Source of the DNA: Pseudomonas fulva
GTDB lineage: Bacteria > Pseudomonadota > Gammaproteobacteria > Pseudomonadales > Pseudomonadaceae
NCBI RefSeq assembly: GCF_023517795.1
Contig: NZ_CP082928.1
Location: 1,984,001-2,048,000, forward strand
Length of the DNA: 64,000 bases
Direction: 5' to 3'
Each line of letters opens with the position of its first letter. Positions within the stretch are counted from its first letter, which is position 1. Positions 9,096 through 17,020 of this stretch are shown piece by piece. The position numbers and the translations under genes are program-made. Under the pieces are notes generated by a model. That model did not search any database and was not told the DNA's origin. It saw only the letters and a program-made list of their open reading frames with translations.

Positions 9096-9279
9096 AGCAA
9101 CTCTCGAAACTTTCATGGTCGCCCTGAGAACCGTTCAGGTCGCAACCGAGCAAGGAAAAGGGAAGCCATGCTAGCATATGCCCCCCGCAAATCGCGCTGC
9201 ACAGCGACTTGCCGGCCCGATTGGCGAGCGCGCCGATCCTTCTCCTGACACTTAAATTAGTGGGGCAACAGGTACTCCG

Positions 9280-10509
9280 ATGAGCACGACCTCTCTCGAC
9301 AAGAGCAAGATCAAGTTCCTTCTTCTCGAAGGCGTCCACCAAAATGCCGTGGACACCCTGAAGGCGTCCGGCTACACCAACATCGAGTACCTCAAGACCG
9401 CGCTCTCCGGCGAGGAGCTGAAGGCCAAGATCGCCGACGCGCACTTCATCGGCATCCGTTCGCGCACCCAACTGACCGAAGAGATCTTCGACTGCGCCAA
9501 GAAGCTGGTCGCCGTCGGCTGCTTCTGCATCGGCACCAACCAGGTCGACCTGGACGCCGCTCGCGAGCGCGGTATCGCCGTGTTCAACGCGCCGTATTCC
9601 AACACCCGCTCGGTGGCCGAGCTGGTGCTCGCCCAGGCCATCCTGTTGCTGCGCGGCATTCCCGAGAAGAACGCTTCCTGCCACCGCGGCGGCTGGATCA
9701 AGTCGGCGGCCAACTCTTTCGAAATCCGCGGCAAGAAGCTGGGCATCGTCGGCTACGGCTCGATCGGCACCCAGCTGTCGGTACTCGCCGAAGCCCTCGG
9801 CATGCAGGTCTTCTTCTACGACACCGTGACCAAGCTGCCGCTGGGCAACGCCCAGCAGATCGGCAAGCTGCATGACCTGCTCGGCCTGTGCGACATCGTT
9901 TCCCTGCACGTACCGGAGCTGCCGTCCACCCAGTGGATGATCGGCGAAGCGGAAATCCGCGCCATGAAGAAGGGCGGCATCCTGATCAACGCCGCACGCG
10001 GCACCGTGGTCGAGCTCGACCACCTGGCCCAGGCGATCAAGGACGAGCACCTGATCGGCGCGGCCATCGACGTGTTCCCGGTCGAGCCCAAATCCAACGA
10101 CGACGTCTTCGAAAGCCCGCTGCGCGGCCTGGATCGCGTGATCCTGACCCCGCACATCGGCGGCTCCACCGCCGAGGCCCAGGCCAACATCGGCCTGGAA
10201 GTGGCCGAGAAGCTTGTCAAGTACAGCGACAACGGTACCTCGGTGTCCTCGGTCAACTTCCCGGAAGTGGCCCTGCCGGCGCACCCGGGCAAGCACCGTC
10301 TGCTGCACATCCACGCCAACGTGCCGGGCGTGATGAGCGAGATCAACAAGGTGTTCGCCGACAACGGCATCAACATCTCCGGCCAGTACCTGCAGACCAA
10401 CGACAAGGTCGGCTACGTGGTCATCGACGTCGATGCCGACTACTCGGACCTGGCGCTGGAGAAGCTGCAGCAGGTCAACGGCACCATCCGCAGCCGCGTG
10501 CTGTTCTAA
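9280..10509 (+). CDS. serA: D-3-phosphoglycerate dehydrogenase
   Basis: SerA oxidises 3-phosphoglycerate, the first step of serine synthesis. The 409-residue product (E. coli 410) has the NAD-binding GIVGYGSIGTQLSVLAEALG, the substrate-site Arg in INAARGTVVELDHLA, the catalytic Glu and the His in LTPHIGGSTAEAQ, and a C-terminal ACT domain from about residue 335 (HRLLHIHANVPGVMSEINKV) where serine inhibits in the family. It has an intrinsic terminator just downstream. The D-2-hydroxyglutarate dehydrogenase gene opposite it likely serves the side reaction of SerA. Confidence 0.97.
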   Translation: MSTTSLDKSKIKFLLLEGVHQNAVDTLKASGYTNIEYLKTALSGEELKAKIADAHFIGIRSRTQLTEEIFDCAKKLVAVGCFCIGTNQVDLDAARERGIAVFNAPYSNTRSVAELVLAQAILLLRGIPEKNASCHRGGWIKSAANSFEIRGKKLGIVGYGSIGTQLSVLAEALGMQVFFYDTVTKLPLGNAQQIGKLHDLLGLCDIVSLHVPELPSTQWMIGEAEIRAMKKGGILINAARGTVVELDHLAQAIKDEHLIGAAIDVFPVEPKSNDDVFESPLRGLDRVILTPHIGGSTAEAQANIGLEVAEKLVKYSDNGTSVSSVNFPEVALPAHPGKHRLLHIHANVPGVMSEINKVFADNGINISGQYLQTNDKVGYVVIDVDADYSDLALEKLQQVNGTIRSRVLF

Positions 10510-10528
10510 GCACAGCGCAGTGACGACA

Positions 10529-10554
10529 AAGGGAGGCTTCGGCCTTCCTTTTTC
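10529..10554 (+). terminator. Intrinsic terminator after serA
   Basis: AAGGGAGGC and GCCTTCCTT pair around a TTCG tetraloop and end in a run of five T. Confidence 0.85.
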
Positions 10555-10571
10555 ATGCCTGCGAGCTGGCG

Positions 10572-11195
10572 TCAGAACCCCCCGTCGCCGCGGCGGCGGA
10601 ACCAGCCGGTCAGCGACAGGCGATCGCGGGTGGCCGGCAGCACTTCGTGCGGCACGTCGGCAGACAGGAACACCACCAGCGTGCCGGCCTCGGGCAGCAC
10701 GTCACGCACCTGGCCGTCCGCCAGGTACAGGCGCAGCTGGCCGCCCTCCTCGGCCTGCCAGCAGTCATTGAGGTAGAGCACGGCCGACACCGCCCGACGG
10801 TCATCGTCGCGGAAGCGATCCAGGTGCTTGAGGTAGAAGCCGCCCGGCGGATAGAACGCGAAGTGGCTTTCGTAGTCCACCAGCCCCAGGTAGAGGCTCT
10901 GGTTGATGGCCACGCGCAGCTCGTCGAGCAGTTGCAGGTAACCGTCGCAGGCCGGCGACTGCCCGGCCTCGAGCCACTGGATATGGTCGCTGCGGGTGCC
11001 TTCGTGCACCGCCACCGCGTGGCCACGGCCGGTACCGGCCGGCGCCAGGGTGCCCTGGGCGATGCGCTGGCGGCACTCATCCGCCAGTTCCCGGGTCAGA
11101 GAAGCAGGGGCGAATTGGGTTTGCAACGACCATCCGAATTCGGCAAGGTCATCGATGATGCGGCTCAGCAGCGAATCGGAAATGTCTGTGGTCAT
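10572..11195 (-). CDS. 2-oxoglutarate/Fe(II)-dependent oxygenase (P4H-type)
   Basis: The 207-residue product is a prolyl-4-hydroxylase-type dioxygenase. The iron triad is visible as His and Asp in LKHLDRFRDDD, then His in DVPHEVLPAT, and the 2-oxoglutarate-binding Arg in RDRLSLTGWFRR. The N-terminal part (IIDDLAEFGWSLQTQFAP) is typical of the bacterial family that sits beside serA. The hydroxylated target is unknown; EF-Tu and ribosomal proteins are targets of related bacterial enzymes. It is convergent with serA. Confidence 0.85.
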   Translation of the reverse strand: MTTDISDSLLSRIIDDLAEFGWSLQTQFAPASLTRELADECRQRIAQGTLAPAGTGRGHAVAVHEGTRSDHIQWLEAGQSPACDGYLQLLDELRVAINQSLYLGLVDYESHFAFYPPGGFYLKHLDRFRDDDRRAVSAVLYLNDCWQAEEGGQLRLYLADGQVRDVLPEAGTLVVFLSADVPHEVLPATRDRLSLTGWFRRRGDGGF

Positions 11196-11277
11196 GGCGC
11201 GATTCTACCCTGTGTCGCGTACACCTCGACAAGCTCCACTTGGCTGCCGAAAATAGCCGCCCCAGACAGGAGTTCGT

Positions 11278-12009
11278 ATGCGCGCGTTGTGTTGTTTCTT
11301 GCTGTTGCTCCTGAGCCTGCCGGCCATGGCCGACACCCATGCCGAGCTGTATGAAAAAGCCGGCTGGCCGCAGCAGCGTGCGCATTTCAGCGATGCACTG
11401 AGCGCCGCCCAGGCGCGTTACAGCAAGAGCCTGCCGCCAGCGGTGTACCAGGCGCTGGTCGACAACAGCAACCGACGCTTCGCCGCCCGCGCCATGGACG
11501 AGCGCGCCGAGAGCAGCCTGCGCGCAGGCCTCCCCGACCCGGCGCCGGCCCTGCGCTTCTTCGAATCGCCCCTGGGCCGCAAGATCGTCAGCGCCGAACT
11601 GCTCGCCACCCGCCCGGACCAATTGGCCAAGTACGCCGACGGCCTGCCGGTCAGCGAAGCCGATGCCACTCGCCGCCTGCTGATCCGCCACCTGGCCCAG
11701 GCCCTGCCGGCCAGTGAAGCGGGCGCGGAGATCAGCCTGGCCCTGGCCGGCGTGGCGGCCGACAGCCTCAGCCAGATGATTCCCGGCCTGCTCGGCGGCG
11801 GCACTGCACAAGGGCTGCTCGACGGCCAGCGCCAACGGCTGATGGCGCAGATCGACAAGGACCTGGACAACACCCTGCTGCACGTCTACCGCAACCTGTC
11901 CGATCCGGAGCTGGAAGAGTTCGTCACCTTCGCCCAGTCCAGCGAAGGCGCGGCCTACTACAAGGCGGCCCTGGCGGCAATCCGCGCCGGCCTGGCGGTG
12001 GGTCAGTAG
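11278..12009 (+). CDS. Periplasmic DUF2059 protein
   Basis: The 243-residue product has a clear signal peptide (MRALCCFLLLLLSLPAMAD, cleaved after residue 18). It is then helical, ending with a DUF2059-type segment (LEEFVTFAQSSEGAAYYKA) that is common near the C-terminus of this family. No catalytic motif is visible and the function is unknown. Its last seven bases overlap the end of the convergent hydrolase gene. Confidence 0.65.
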   Translation: MRALCCFLLLLLSLPAMADTHAELYEKAGWPQQRAHFSDALSAAQARYSKSLPPAVYQALVDNSNRRFAARAMDERAESSLRAGLPDPAPALRFFESPLGRKIVSAELLATRPDQLAKYADGLPVSEADATRRLLIRHLAQALPASEAGAEISLALAGVAADSLSQMIPGLLGGGTAQGLLDGQRQRLMAQIDKDLDNTLLHVYRNLSDPELEEFVTFAQSSEGAAYYKAALAAIRAGLAVGQ

Positions 12010-12953
12010 GCGCGGCCCAGCTGCTCGCCCAGATAATCGAAATAGCGCTGGCGCAGCGGCGCCACCTCGTTGGCCAGGTGGTGGCGCGCCTCGGGTAGCC
12101 GCAGGATACGCGGCGCGCTGAACTTGTTCTCGAGCACCGCCAGGTTGTGCCGCCAGTCCACCGTCATGTCCGCCTCGCCCTGCACGATGAGCGGGCTGCG
12201 TGTGCTGCGCGGTGCCTGTTCGATACGCGGCACCCACTGGCTCAGCGCGCCGACCCAGACGGTCGGCACCACCCTGGGCTGCAAGGGATCGCGGTTGCGC
12301 AGGAAATCGAGAAACTCCGGATCGCTGGAGTTCTCGCTGAAGCGTCGCGGAATCTCCTGCACGAAACGGTGCAACAGGCGGTAGCTGAGCTGCGACCAGT
12401 TCCAGCGCCGTGGCCGCACCAGGGGGGCCAGCAGAATGGTTTCGCCGACCTCGGCCAACGGCTGGTCGTTGAGCAGGTAGTCGATCAGGATCGCCCCGCC
12501 GGTACTCTGCCCGCACAGGTGCCAGGGCGCCGGCAGGCCCAGCACGTCAGCCTGCTGCAAGGCGGCGCGCAGCACGGCCTGGTATTCGGCGAAATCCTTG
12601 ATGCTGGCCCGCGGGCCGCTGGACAGGCCGTGGCCCGGCAAGTCCACGGCGAGCACCGCGAATCCGGCCTCCAGCGCCCAGTCGATCACATGCCGGTACA
12701 GACCGCTGTGGTCGTAATAGCCGTGCAGCAGCAACAGGGTGGCGCGGGGCGCAACGGGTTTCCACAACTGGGCGGCGATGCGGTAGTCGTCCACCTCGAA
12801 CCAGCCGAGCCGGCTCTCGACCGCCTCGCGCGGCAGGAAGCCATAGAACTGCCGATAGGCCAGCTCCGCCGCCGACAGCGGCGCAGCGCTGGCCAGCGGA
12901 CGCAGGCTGGCGACCAGCGGTTCGGGTTGGAAGATCTCGGGCATCGGCAGCAT
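12003..12953 (-). CDS. Alpha/beta hydrolase (lysophospholipase/monoglyceride lipase-like)
   Basis: The 316-residue product has the serine hydrolase fold of the Hydrolase_4 group. LLLLHGYYDHSGLYRHVIDW carries the oxyanion region. DLPGHGLSSGPRA is typical of lysophospholipase L2 and monoglyceride lipases. The nucleophile elbow is CGQSTGG. The late Asp in QGEADMTVDW and the His in EARHHLANE complete the triad. Several in-frame starts exist upstream to 13037; ATG at 12953 was chosen because the longer versions would run into the promoter of the divergent gene and extend past the conserved domain. The substrate is unknown. Confidence 0.8.
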   Translation of the reverse strand: MLPMPEIFQPEPLVASLRPLASAAPLSAAELAYRQFYGFLPREAVESRLGWFEVDDYRIAAQLWKPVAPRATLLLLHGYYDHSGLYRHVIDWALEAGFAVLAVDLPGHGLSSGPRASIKDFAEYQAVLRAALQQADVLGLPAPWHLCGQSTGGAILIDYLLNDQPLAEVGETILLAPLVRPRRWNWSQLSYRLLHRFVQEIPRRFSENSSDPEFLDFLRNRDPLQPRVVPTVWVGALSQWVPRIEQAPRSTRSPLIVQGEADMTVDWRHNLAVLENKFSAPRILRLPEARHHLANEVAPLRQRYFDYLGEQLGRAY

Positions 12954-13067
12954 CGACTCTGATTGATTCACGGCAGCATCACCGGGGTGGGCAGCCGGTA
13001 CAGTGACGATCTTCTGCTGCCAGGCTCGCCATGGCAAGCCACCGAATCGCCTACGGAAGCTTCAGGC

Positions 13068-13664
13068 ATGGCCCGTTCCCGCCGCATCACGCCCCTCGCC
13101 TGCCTTGTCGCCATCACCTGGCTGGCCGCCATGATCGCCGCCTTCTGGTGGTTCGAGGCGCGTTATCTGCGCCCCCTCGATGAACGTAGCGCGCTGTTTG
13201 CCGGCAGCCAACTGCGCCTGCCGGCTCAGCTCGCTGGGCCGGGTGAGGTTCGCCTGGTGCACTTCTGGGACCCGGCCTGCCCCTGCAACGTCGGCAACCA
13301 GCAGCACCTCGGCGAATTGCTGGCGCGCTACGGCGGGCGGGGCGTGCAGTTCTATGCCGTGCAGAAGCCCGGCAGCCGGGGGCGACTGCCGGATACCTTG
13401 CGGGCACTGCGCTCACTCGCCGGGCTGGCCGGCAGTGAGCGGCTACCCGCCAGCCCGGCCGTGGCGATCTGGGATCAGCACGGCCGGCTGGCCTATTTCG
13501 GCCCCTACGGCAGCGGCATGACCTGCACCTCCGGCAACAGCTTCGTCGAGCCCGTGCTCGATGCGCTGCTCGACGGACGCAAGGTGCTGGCGGACAACAA
13601 CCTGGCGAGCGGTTGTTTCTGCGCTTGGGCAGATGAACACGACGACCGTAACCGGCCTTACTAG
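13068..13664 (+). CDS. Membrane-anchored thioredoxin-like protein (DUF6436-like)
   Basis: The 198-residue product has an N-terminal membrane segment (about residues 7-27, ITPLACLVAITWLAAMIAAFW). A thioredoxin-like domain follows, with VHFWDPACPCNVGNQQHLGE carrying the pair CPC in place of the usual CxxC. The C-terminal half has GPYGSGMTCTSGNSFVE and a terminal SGCFCAW, so four more cysteines are available. A redox role in the periplasm is likely but unproven. ATG at 13068 follows GGAAG; the frame is open back to 12963 but that part overlaps the divergent hydrolase start region. Confidence 0.65.
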   Translation: MARSRRITPLACLVAITWLAAMIAAFWWFEARYLRPLDERSALFAGSQLRLPAQLAGPGEVRLVHFWDPACPCNVGNQQHLGELLARYGGRGVQFYAVQKPGSRGRLPDTLRALRSLAGLAGSERLPASPAVAIWDQHGRLAYFGPYGSGMTCTSGNSFVEPVLDALLDGRKVLADNNLASGCFCAWADEHDDRNRPY

Positions 13665-13781
13665 CCGGGTCACGCACCGGCCGCTGCAGGTCAGCGGCCA
13701 CGTCACGTCCTGAGCCGGTCGCCTTGCAGTCGGCGCGGATTGCCCGCAGCATGGCGGCCCGCGTGAGACAAGGACGGCAGC

Positions 13782-16160
13782 ATGAAACGCTTCCTCATCA
13801 TCCTGGCGGCCGTGCTGCTGACGGCCGCTGGCGGTGGCGCCTGGTACCTGCATGGCAAGCAACCGGTGCGCGACGGCGAGCTGGCCCTGCAACGCCTCGA
13901 CGCGCCGGTGCAGGTGCGCTACGACGAACGCGGCGTGCCGCATATCGAGGCGCAGAGCGAAGCCGACCTGTACCGCGCCCTGGGCTTCGTGCAGGCCCAG
14001 GATCGCCTGTTCCAGATGGAGATGCTGCGCCGCCTGGCCCGCGGAGAGCTGGCCGAAGTGCTTGGCGCCAGGCTGCTACCCACCGACCGCCTGTTTCGCA
14101 CCCTGCAGATCCGCGACCGGGCCGACCAGCAGGCCCGCGAACTGGACCCCGACAGCCCCCACGGCAAGGCGCTGGCCGCCTACCTCGATGGCATCAACCA
14201 GTATCAGGACAGCCGACCGGCACCCCTGGAATTCGACCTGCTGGGCATCGAGAAACGCCCGTTCAGCGCCGCGGATACCCTGTCCATCGCCGGCTACCTG
14301 GCCTACAGCTTCGCCGCGGCGCTGCGCAGCGAGCCCCTGCTGACGCGCATTCGCGATGAACTGGGCAGCGACTACCTGGCGATCTTCGATATCGACTGGC
14401 ACCCCGACGGCGTGCTCGGCACAGCACTCGGCAACGACGACTGGCGGCTGCTCGACCGGATCGCCGCCCTGAGCGATCAGGCCCTGGCCGACAGCGGGCT
14501 GCCGCAGTTCGAGGGCAGCAATGCCTGGGCGGTGGCCGGTGCCCGCACCGCCAGCGGCAAGCCACTGCTGGCCGGCGATCCGCACATCCGCTTCTCGGCG
14601 CCCTCGGTGTGGTACGAGGCGCACCTCAAGTCGCCGGGCTTCGAACTCTACGGCCATCACCAGCCAGCGACCCCGGTGGCCTTTCTCGGTCACAACCGGG
14701 ATTTCGCCTGGACCCTGACCATGTTCCAGAACGACGACATGGACCTGATCGCCGAACGCAGCAACCCGGACAACCCCGAGCAGGTCTGGTATCAGGGCGG
14801 CTGGGTCGATCTGCAGCAGCGCGAGGAGGTCATCCGGGTCAAGGACGGCGCACCGGTGACCCTGCAGCTGCGCCGCTCGCCCCACGGTCCGATCATCAAC
14901 GATGCCCTGGGTGACAGCGCCGGCACCACGCCCATCGCCATGTGGTGGACCTTTCTGGAAAGCGAGAACCCGCTGCTCGAGGCCTTTTACCGCCTGAACC
15001 GTGCCGACACCCTGGAAAAGGGCCGCGCCGCCGCCGAGCGCATCCATGCACCGGGCCTCAACCTGGTGTGGGCCAACGCCCGCGGCGACATCGCCTGGTG
15101 GGCCGCGGCCAGGCTGCCGATACGCCCGGTCGGGGTGAATCCCGCGTTTATCCTCGATGGCGGCACGAGCGCTGCCGACAAACCGGGCTTCCATCCCTTC
15201 AGCGCCAACCCGCAGGAAGAGAACCCAACCCGCGGCTACATCGTCTCGGCCAACTTCCAGCCGCTGCCGGCCAGCGGCATCGAGATTCCCGGCTACTACA
15301 ACCCGCCGGAGCGCGGCCAACGCCTCAATCAGCACCTGGCTGACCCGGACGTGCGCTGGGACCTGCACAACAGTCAGGCCCTGCAGCTGGAAACCGCCAC
15401 CGCCTACGGCCCCAAGCTGCTGGCGCCGATTCTCGATGATCTGCGTGCCGCAGCAGCAGACGAGCAGGAGCGGCAACTGGTCGAATCGCTGGCGACCTGG
15501 AGCGGCGATCACCCGCTGCAATCGCTGCCGGCGACCCTGTTCAACCAGCTCACCTATGAACTGGGCCGCGCCACCCTGGCGCCACGCCTGGGCGCCGAGG
15601 CCTTCGAGCAATTGCTGTCGACCCGGATGATCGACAGCGCACTGCCGCGCCTGAGCGCCGATGCGAACTCGCCCTGGTGGGCGCGCGCCGATGGCAGGCC
15701 ACTCAGCCGCGCCGAAGCGGTGGCCGAGGCCTGGCGCGCCACCCTGCAGCACCTGCGCGCTACCCTGGGCGACGACCCGGCGCAATGGCGCTGGGGCCAG
15801 GCCCACACCCTCACCCACCAGCACCCGTTGGGCGTGCAGCGGCCCCTGGATGCGCTGCTCAACGTCGGCCCGCTGCCAGCGCCGGGTGGCCACGAGACGC
15901 CCAACAACCTGTCGCACCGCATTGGCGCCGCGCCCTGGTCGGTGGGCTACGGGCCCTCGACGCGCCGGCTGATCGACCTGGCCGATGCCGACCACAGCCT
16001 GGGCATCAACCCGCTGGGCCAGAGCGGCGTGCCGTTCGACCGCCACTACAGCGACCAGGCCCAGCGCTTCATAAACGGCGAGTACGTGCCGCAACACCTG
16101 AGTGCCGACGACGTAACTGCCAACACGCGCAGCACGCTGACACTGCGACCGGCGCCCTGA
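13782..16160 (+). CDS. Penicillin acylase family protein (possible acyl-homoserine lactone acylase)
   Basis: The 792-residue product is an Ntn-hydrolase precursor. It has an N-terminal anchor or signal (residues 3-22), an alpha-chain region (VRYDERGVPHIEAQSEADLY, FVQAQDRLFQMEMLRRL), then the autocatalytic cleavage site before Ser246 in FEGSNAWAV. The beta-chain follows (LLAGDPHIRFSAPSVWYEAHL, LGHNRDFAWTLTMFQNDDMD). Family members cleave penicillins, acyl-homoserine lactones or other amides. P. aeruginosa has a homologue of this length (HacB) in the same part of the chromosome as serA, which makes AHL acylation a reasonable guess. Substrate preference cannot be determined from sequence. Confidence 0.87.
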   Translation: MKRFLIILAAVLLTAAGGGAWYLHGKQPVRDGELALQRLDAPVQVRYDERGVPHIEAQSEADLYRALGFVQAQDRLFQMEMLRRLARGELAEVLGARLLPTDRLFRTLQIRDRADQQARELDPDSPHGKALAAYLDGINQYQDSRPAPLEFDLLGIEKRPFSAADTLSIAGYLAYSFAAALRSEPLLTRIRDELGSDYLAIFDIDWHPDGVLGTALGNDDWRLLDRIAALSDQALADSGLPQFEGSNAWAVAGARTASGKPLLAGDPHIRFSAPSVWYEAHLKSPGFELYGHHQPATPVAFLGHNRDFAWTLTMFQNDDMDLIAERSNPDNPEQVWYQGGWVDLQQREEVIRVKDGAPVTLQLRRSPHGPIINDALGDSAGTTPIAMWWTFLESENPLLEAFYRLNRADTLEKGRAAAERIHAPGLNLVWANARGDIAWWAAARLPIRPVGVNPAFILDGGTSAADKPGFHPFSANPQEENPTRGYIVSANFQPLPASGIEIPGYYNPPERGQRLNQHLADPDVRWDLHNSQALQLETATAYGPKLLAPILDDLRAAAADEQERQLVESLATWSGDHPLQSLPATLFNQLTYELGRATLAPRLGAEAFEQLLSTRMIDSALPRLSADANSPWWARADGRPLSRAEAVAEAWRATLQHLRATLGDDPAQWRWGQAHTLTHQHPLGVQRPLDALLNVGPLPAPGGHETPNNLSHRIGAAPWSVGYGPSTRRLIDLADADHSLGINPLGQSGVPFDRHYSDQAQRFINGEYVPQHLSADDVTANTRSTLTLRPAP

Positions 16161-16191
16161 ACGATCAGCGGCGCCGCAAATCGCGGGCATG

Positions 16192-16217
16192 AAAAAGCCC
16201 GCCATGGGGCGGGCTTT
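16192..16217. terminator. Bidirectional intrinsic terminator between the acylase gene and rpmG
   Basis: AAAAAGCCCGCC and GGCGGGCTTTT form a GC-rich stem around ATGG with T-runs on both strands. It lies between two convergent genes. Confidence 0.9.
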
Positions 16218-16234
16218 TCGAGTCAGCCGATCAA

Positions 16235-16390
16235 TTACTTGATCTTGGCTTCCTTGTACGCAACGTGCTTGCGGACGACCGGATCGTATTTCTTGATCTC
16301 GATCTTGTCCGGAGTGGTGCGCTTGTTCTTGTCGGTGGTGTAGAAGTGGCCGGTACCGGCGCTGGACACCAAACGGATCAGTTCACGCAT
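16235..16390 (-). CDS. rpmG: 50S ribosomal protein L33
   Basis: The 51-residue product [20 protein letters not shown]... is the standard proteobacterial L33, ending in [18 protein letters not shown]. This version lacks the zinc-binding cysteines, so it is of the C-minus type. The ATG at 16390 follows AAGGAGACTGTC, an excellent ribosome binding site; the frame is open to 16423 but that part is not L33. It lies 10 bases after rpmB in the conserved rpmB-rpmG operon. Confidence 0.97.
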   Translation of the reverse strand: MRELIRLVSSAGTGHFYTTDKNKRTTPDKIEIKKYDPVVRKHVAYKEAKIK

Positions 16391-16400
16391 GACAGTCTCC

Positions 16401-16637
16401 TTAAACCTTTTCGCCGCGAGCACGAAGCTCGGCCAGCACTACGTCAATACCACGCTTGTCGATGATGCGCATGCCTTTGGTGGACAGACGCAGACGGACG
16501 AAGCGGTTTTCAGACTCGACCCAGAAGCGGTGATGCTGCAGGTTCGGCAGGAAACGACGACGGGTTTTGTTGTTCGCGTGGGAAATGTTATTCCCGGTTA
16601 CCGGACCCTTACCGGTAACTTGACAGACTCTCGACAT
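16401..16637 (-). CDS. rpmB: 50S ribosomal protein L28
   Basis: The 78-residue product has the typical L28 sequence [20 protein letters not shown], then a basic stretch [17 protein letters not shown]. It forms part of the large ribosomal subunit. It is the first gene of the rpmB-rpmG operon, with a sigma-70-like promoter about 150 bases upstream. Confidence 0.97.
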   Translation of the reverse strand: MSRVCQVTGKGPVTGNNISHANNKTRRRFLPNLQHHRFWVESENRFVRLRLSTKGMRIIDKRGIDVVLAELRARGEKV

Positions 16638-17020
16638 ACCTCAGCCCTCTAAAACCACATGCCCAACCCGGCATGGGTTGGCCGCTTAATCTCTGTTTTT
16701 CGGCGCTGGGCGCCGCGTTTCTTCAGGGTCTTACCGGTGATAGATCGCGATCAAGCAACCGGGCCCCTAGAAAAGAGCGCTGCTTTATACCAGAAAGCCC
16801 CCACAGCAACAAGCGCGAACGCACTTAAAAATACCGGCCGTTCGGGCGCTGAGCCCCAGGCGGCGGGCATGGGCGCGAACGACCGCTCGTCGCCGTATTG
16901 CGTTGTTAGCCTGCATCTTATCGTTTAGGGTCTGTCCACGCGTTAACGCGACCCTCTCTCCCCCTCAGCCTTGTCACCAGCGGCCCGCCGGATGCGCGCC
17001 GTTTCGTTCAGGAGATCACC
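16638..17020. other. Intergenic region upstream of rpmB and the oligopeptide-binding gene
   Basis: These 383 bases separate divergent genes. They hold a good minus-strand promoter for rpmB (16784-16812) with a leader of about 140 bases. On the plus side CAGGAG precedes the start at 17021. The rest (about 16815-17000) shows no open frame with coding character, no strong hairpin and no repeat that I can match elsewhere in the window. Confidence 0.5.
16784..16812 (-). promoter_or_regulatory. Putative sigma-70 promoter of rpmB-rpmG
   Basis: On the minus strand TTGTTG (16812-16807), a 17-base spacer and TATAAA (16789-16784) form a plausible sigma-70 promoter, with transcription starting near 16777. 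Confidence 0.55.

Noticed and set aside
16638..17020. Possible riboswitch or attenuator upstream of rpmB
   Set aside because: No conserved hairpin or known aptamer pattern is visible; only a promoter could be supported.
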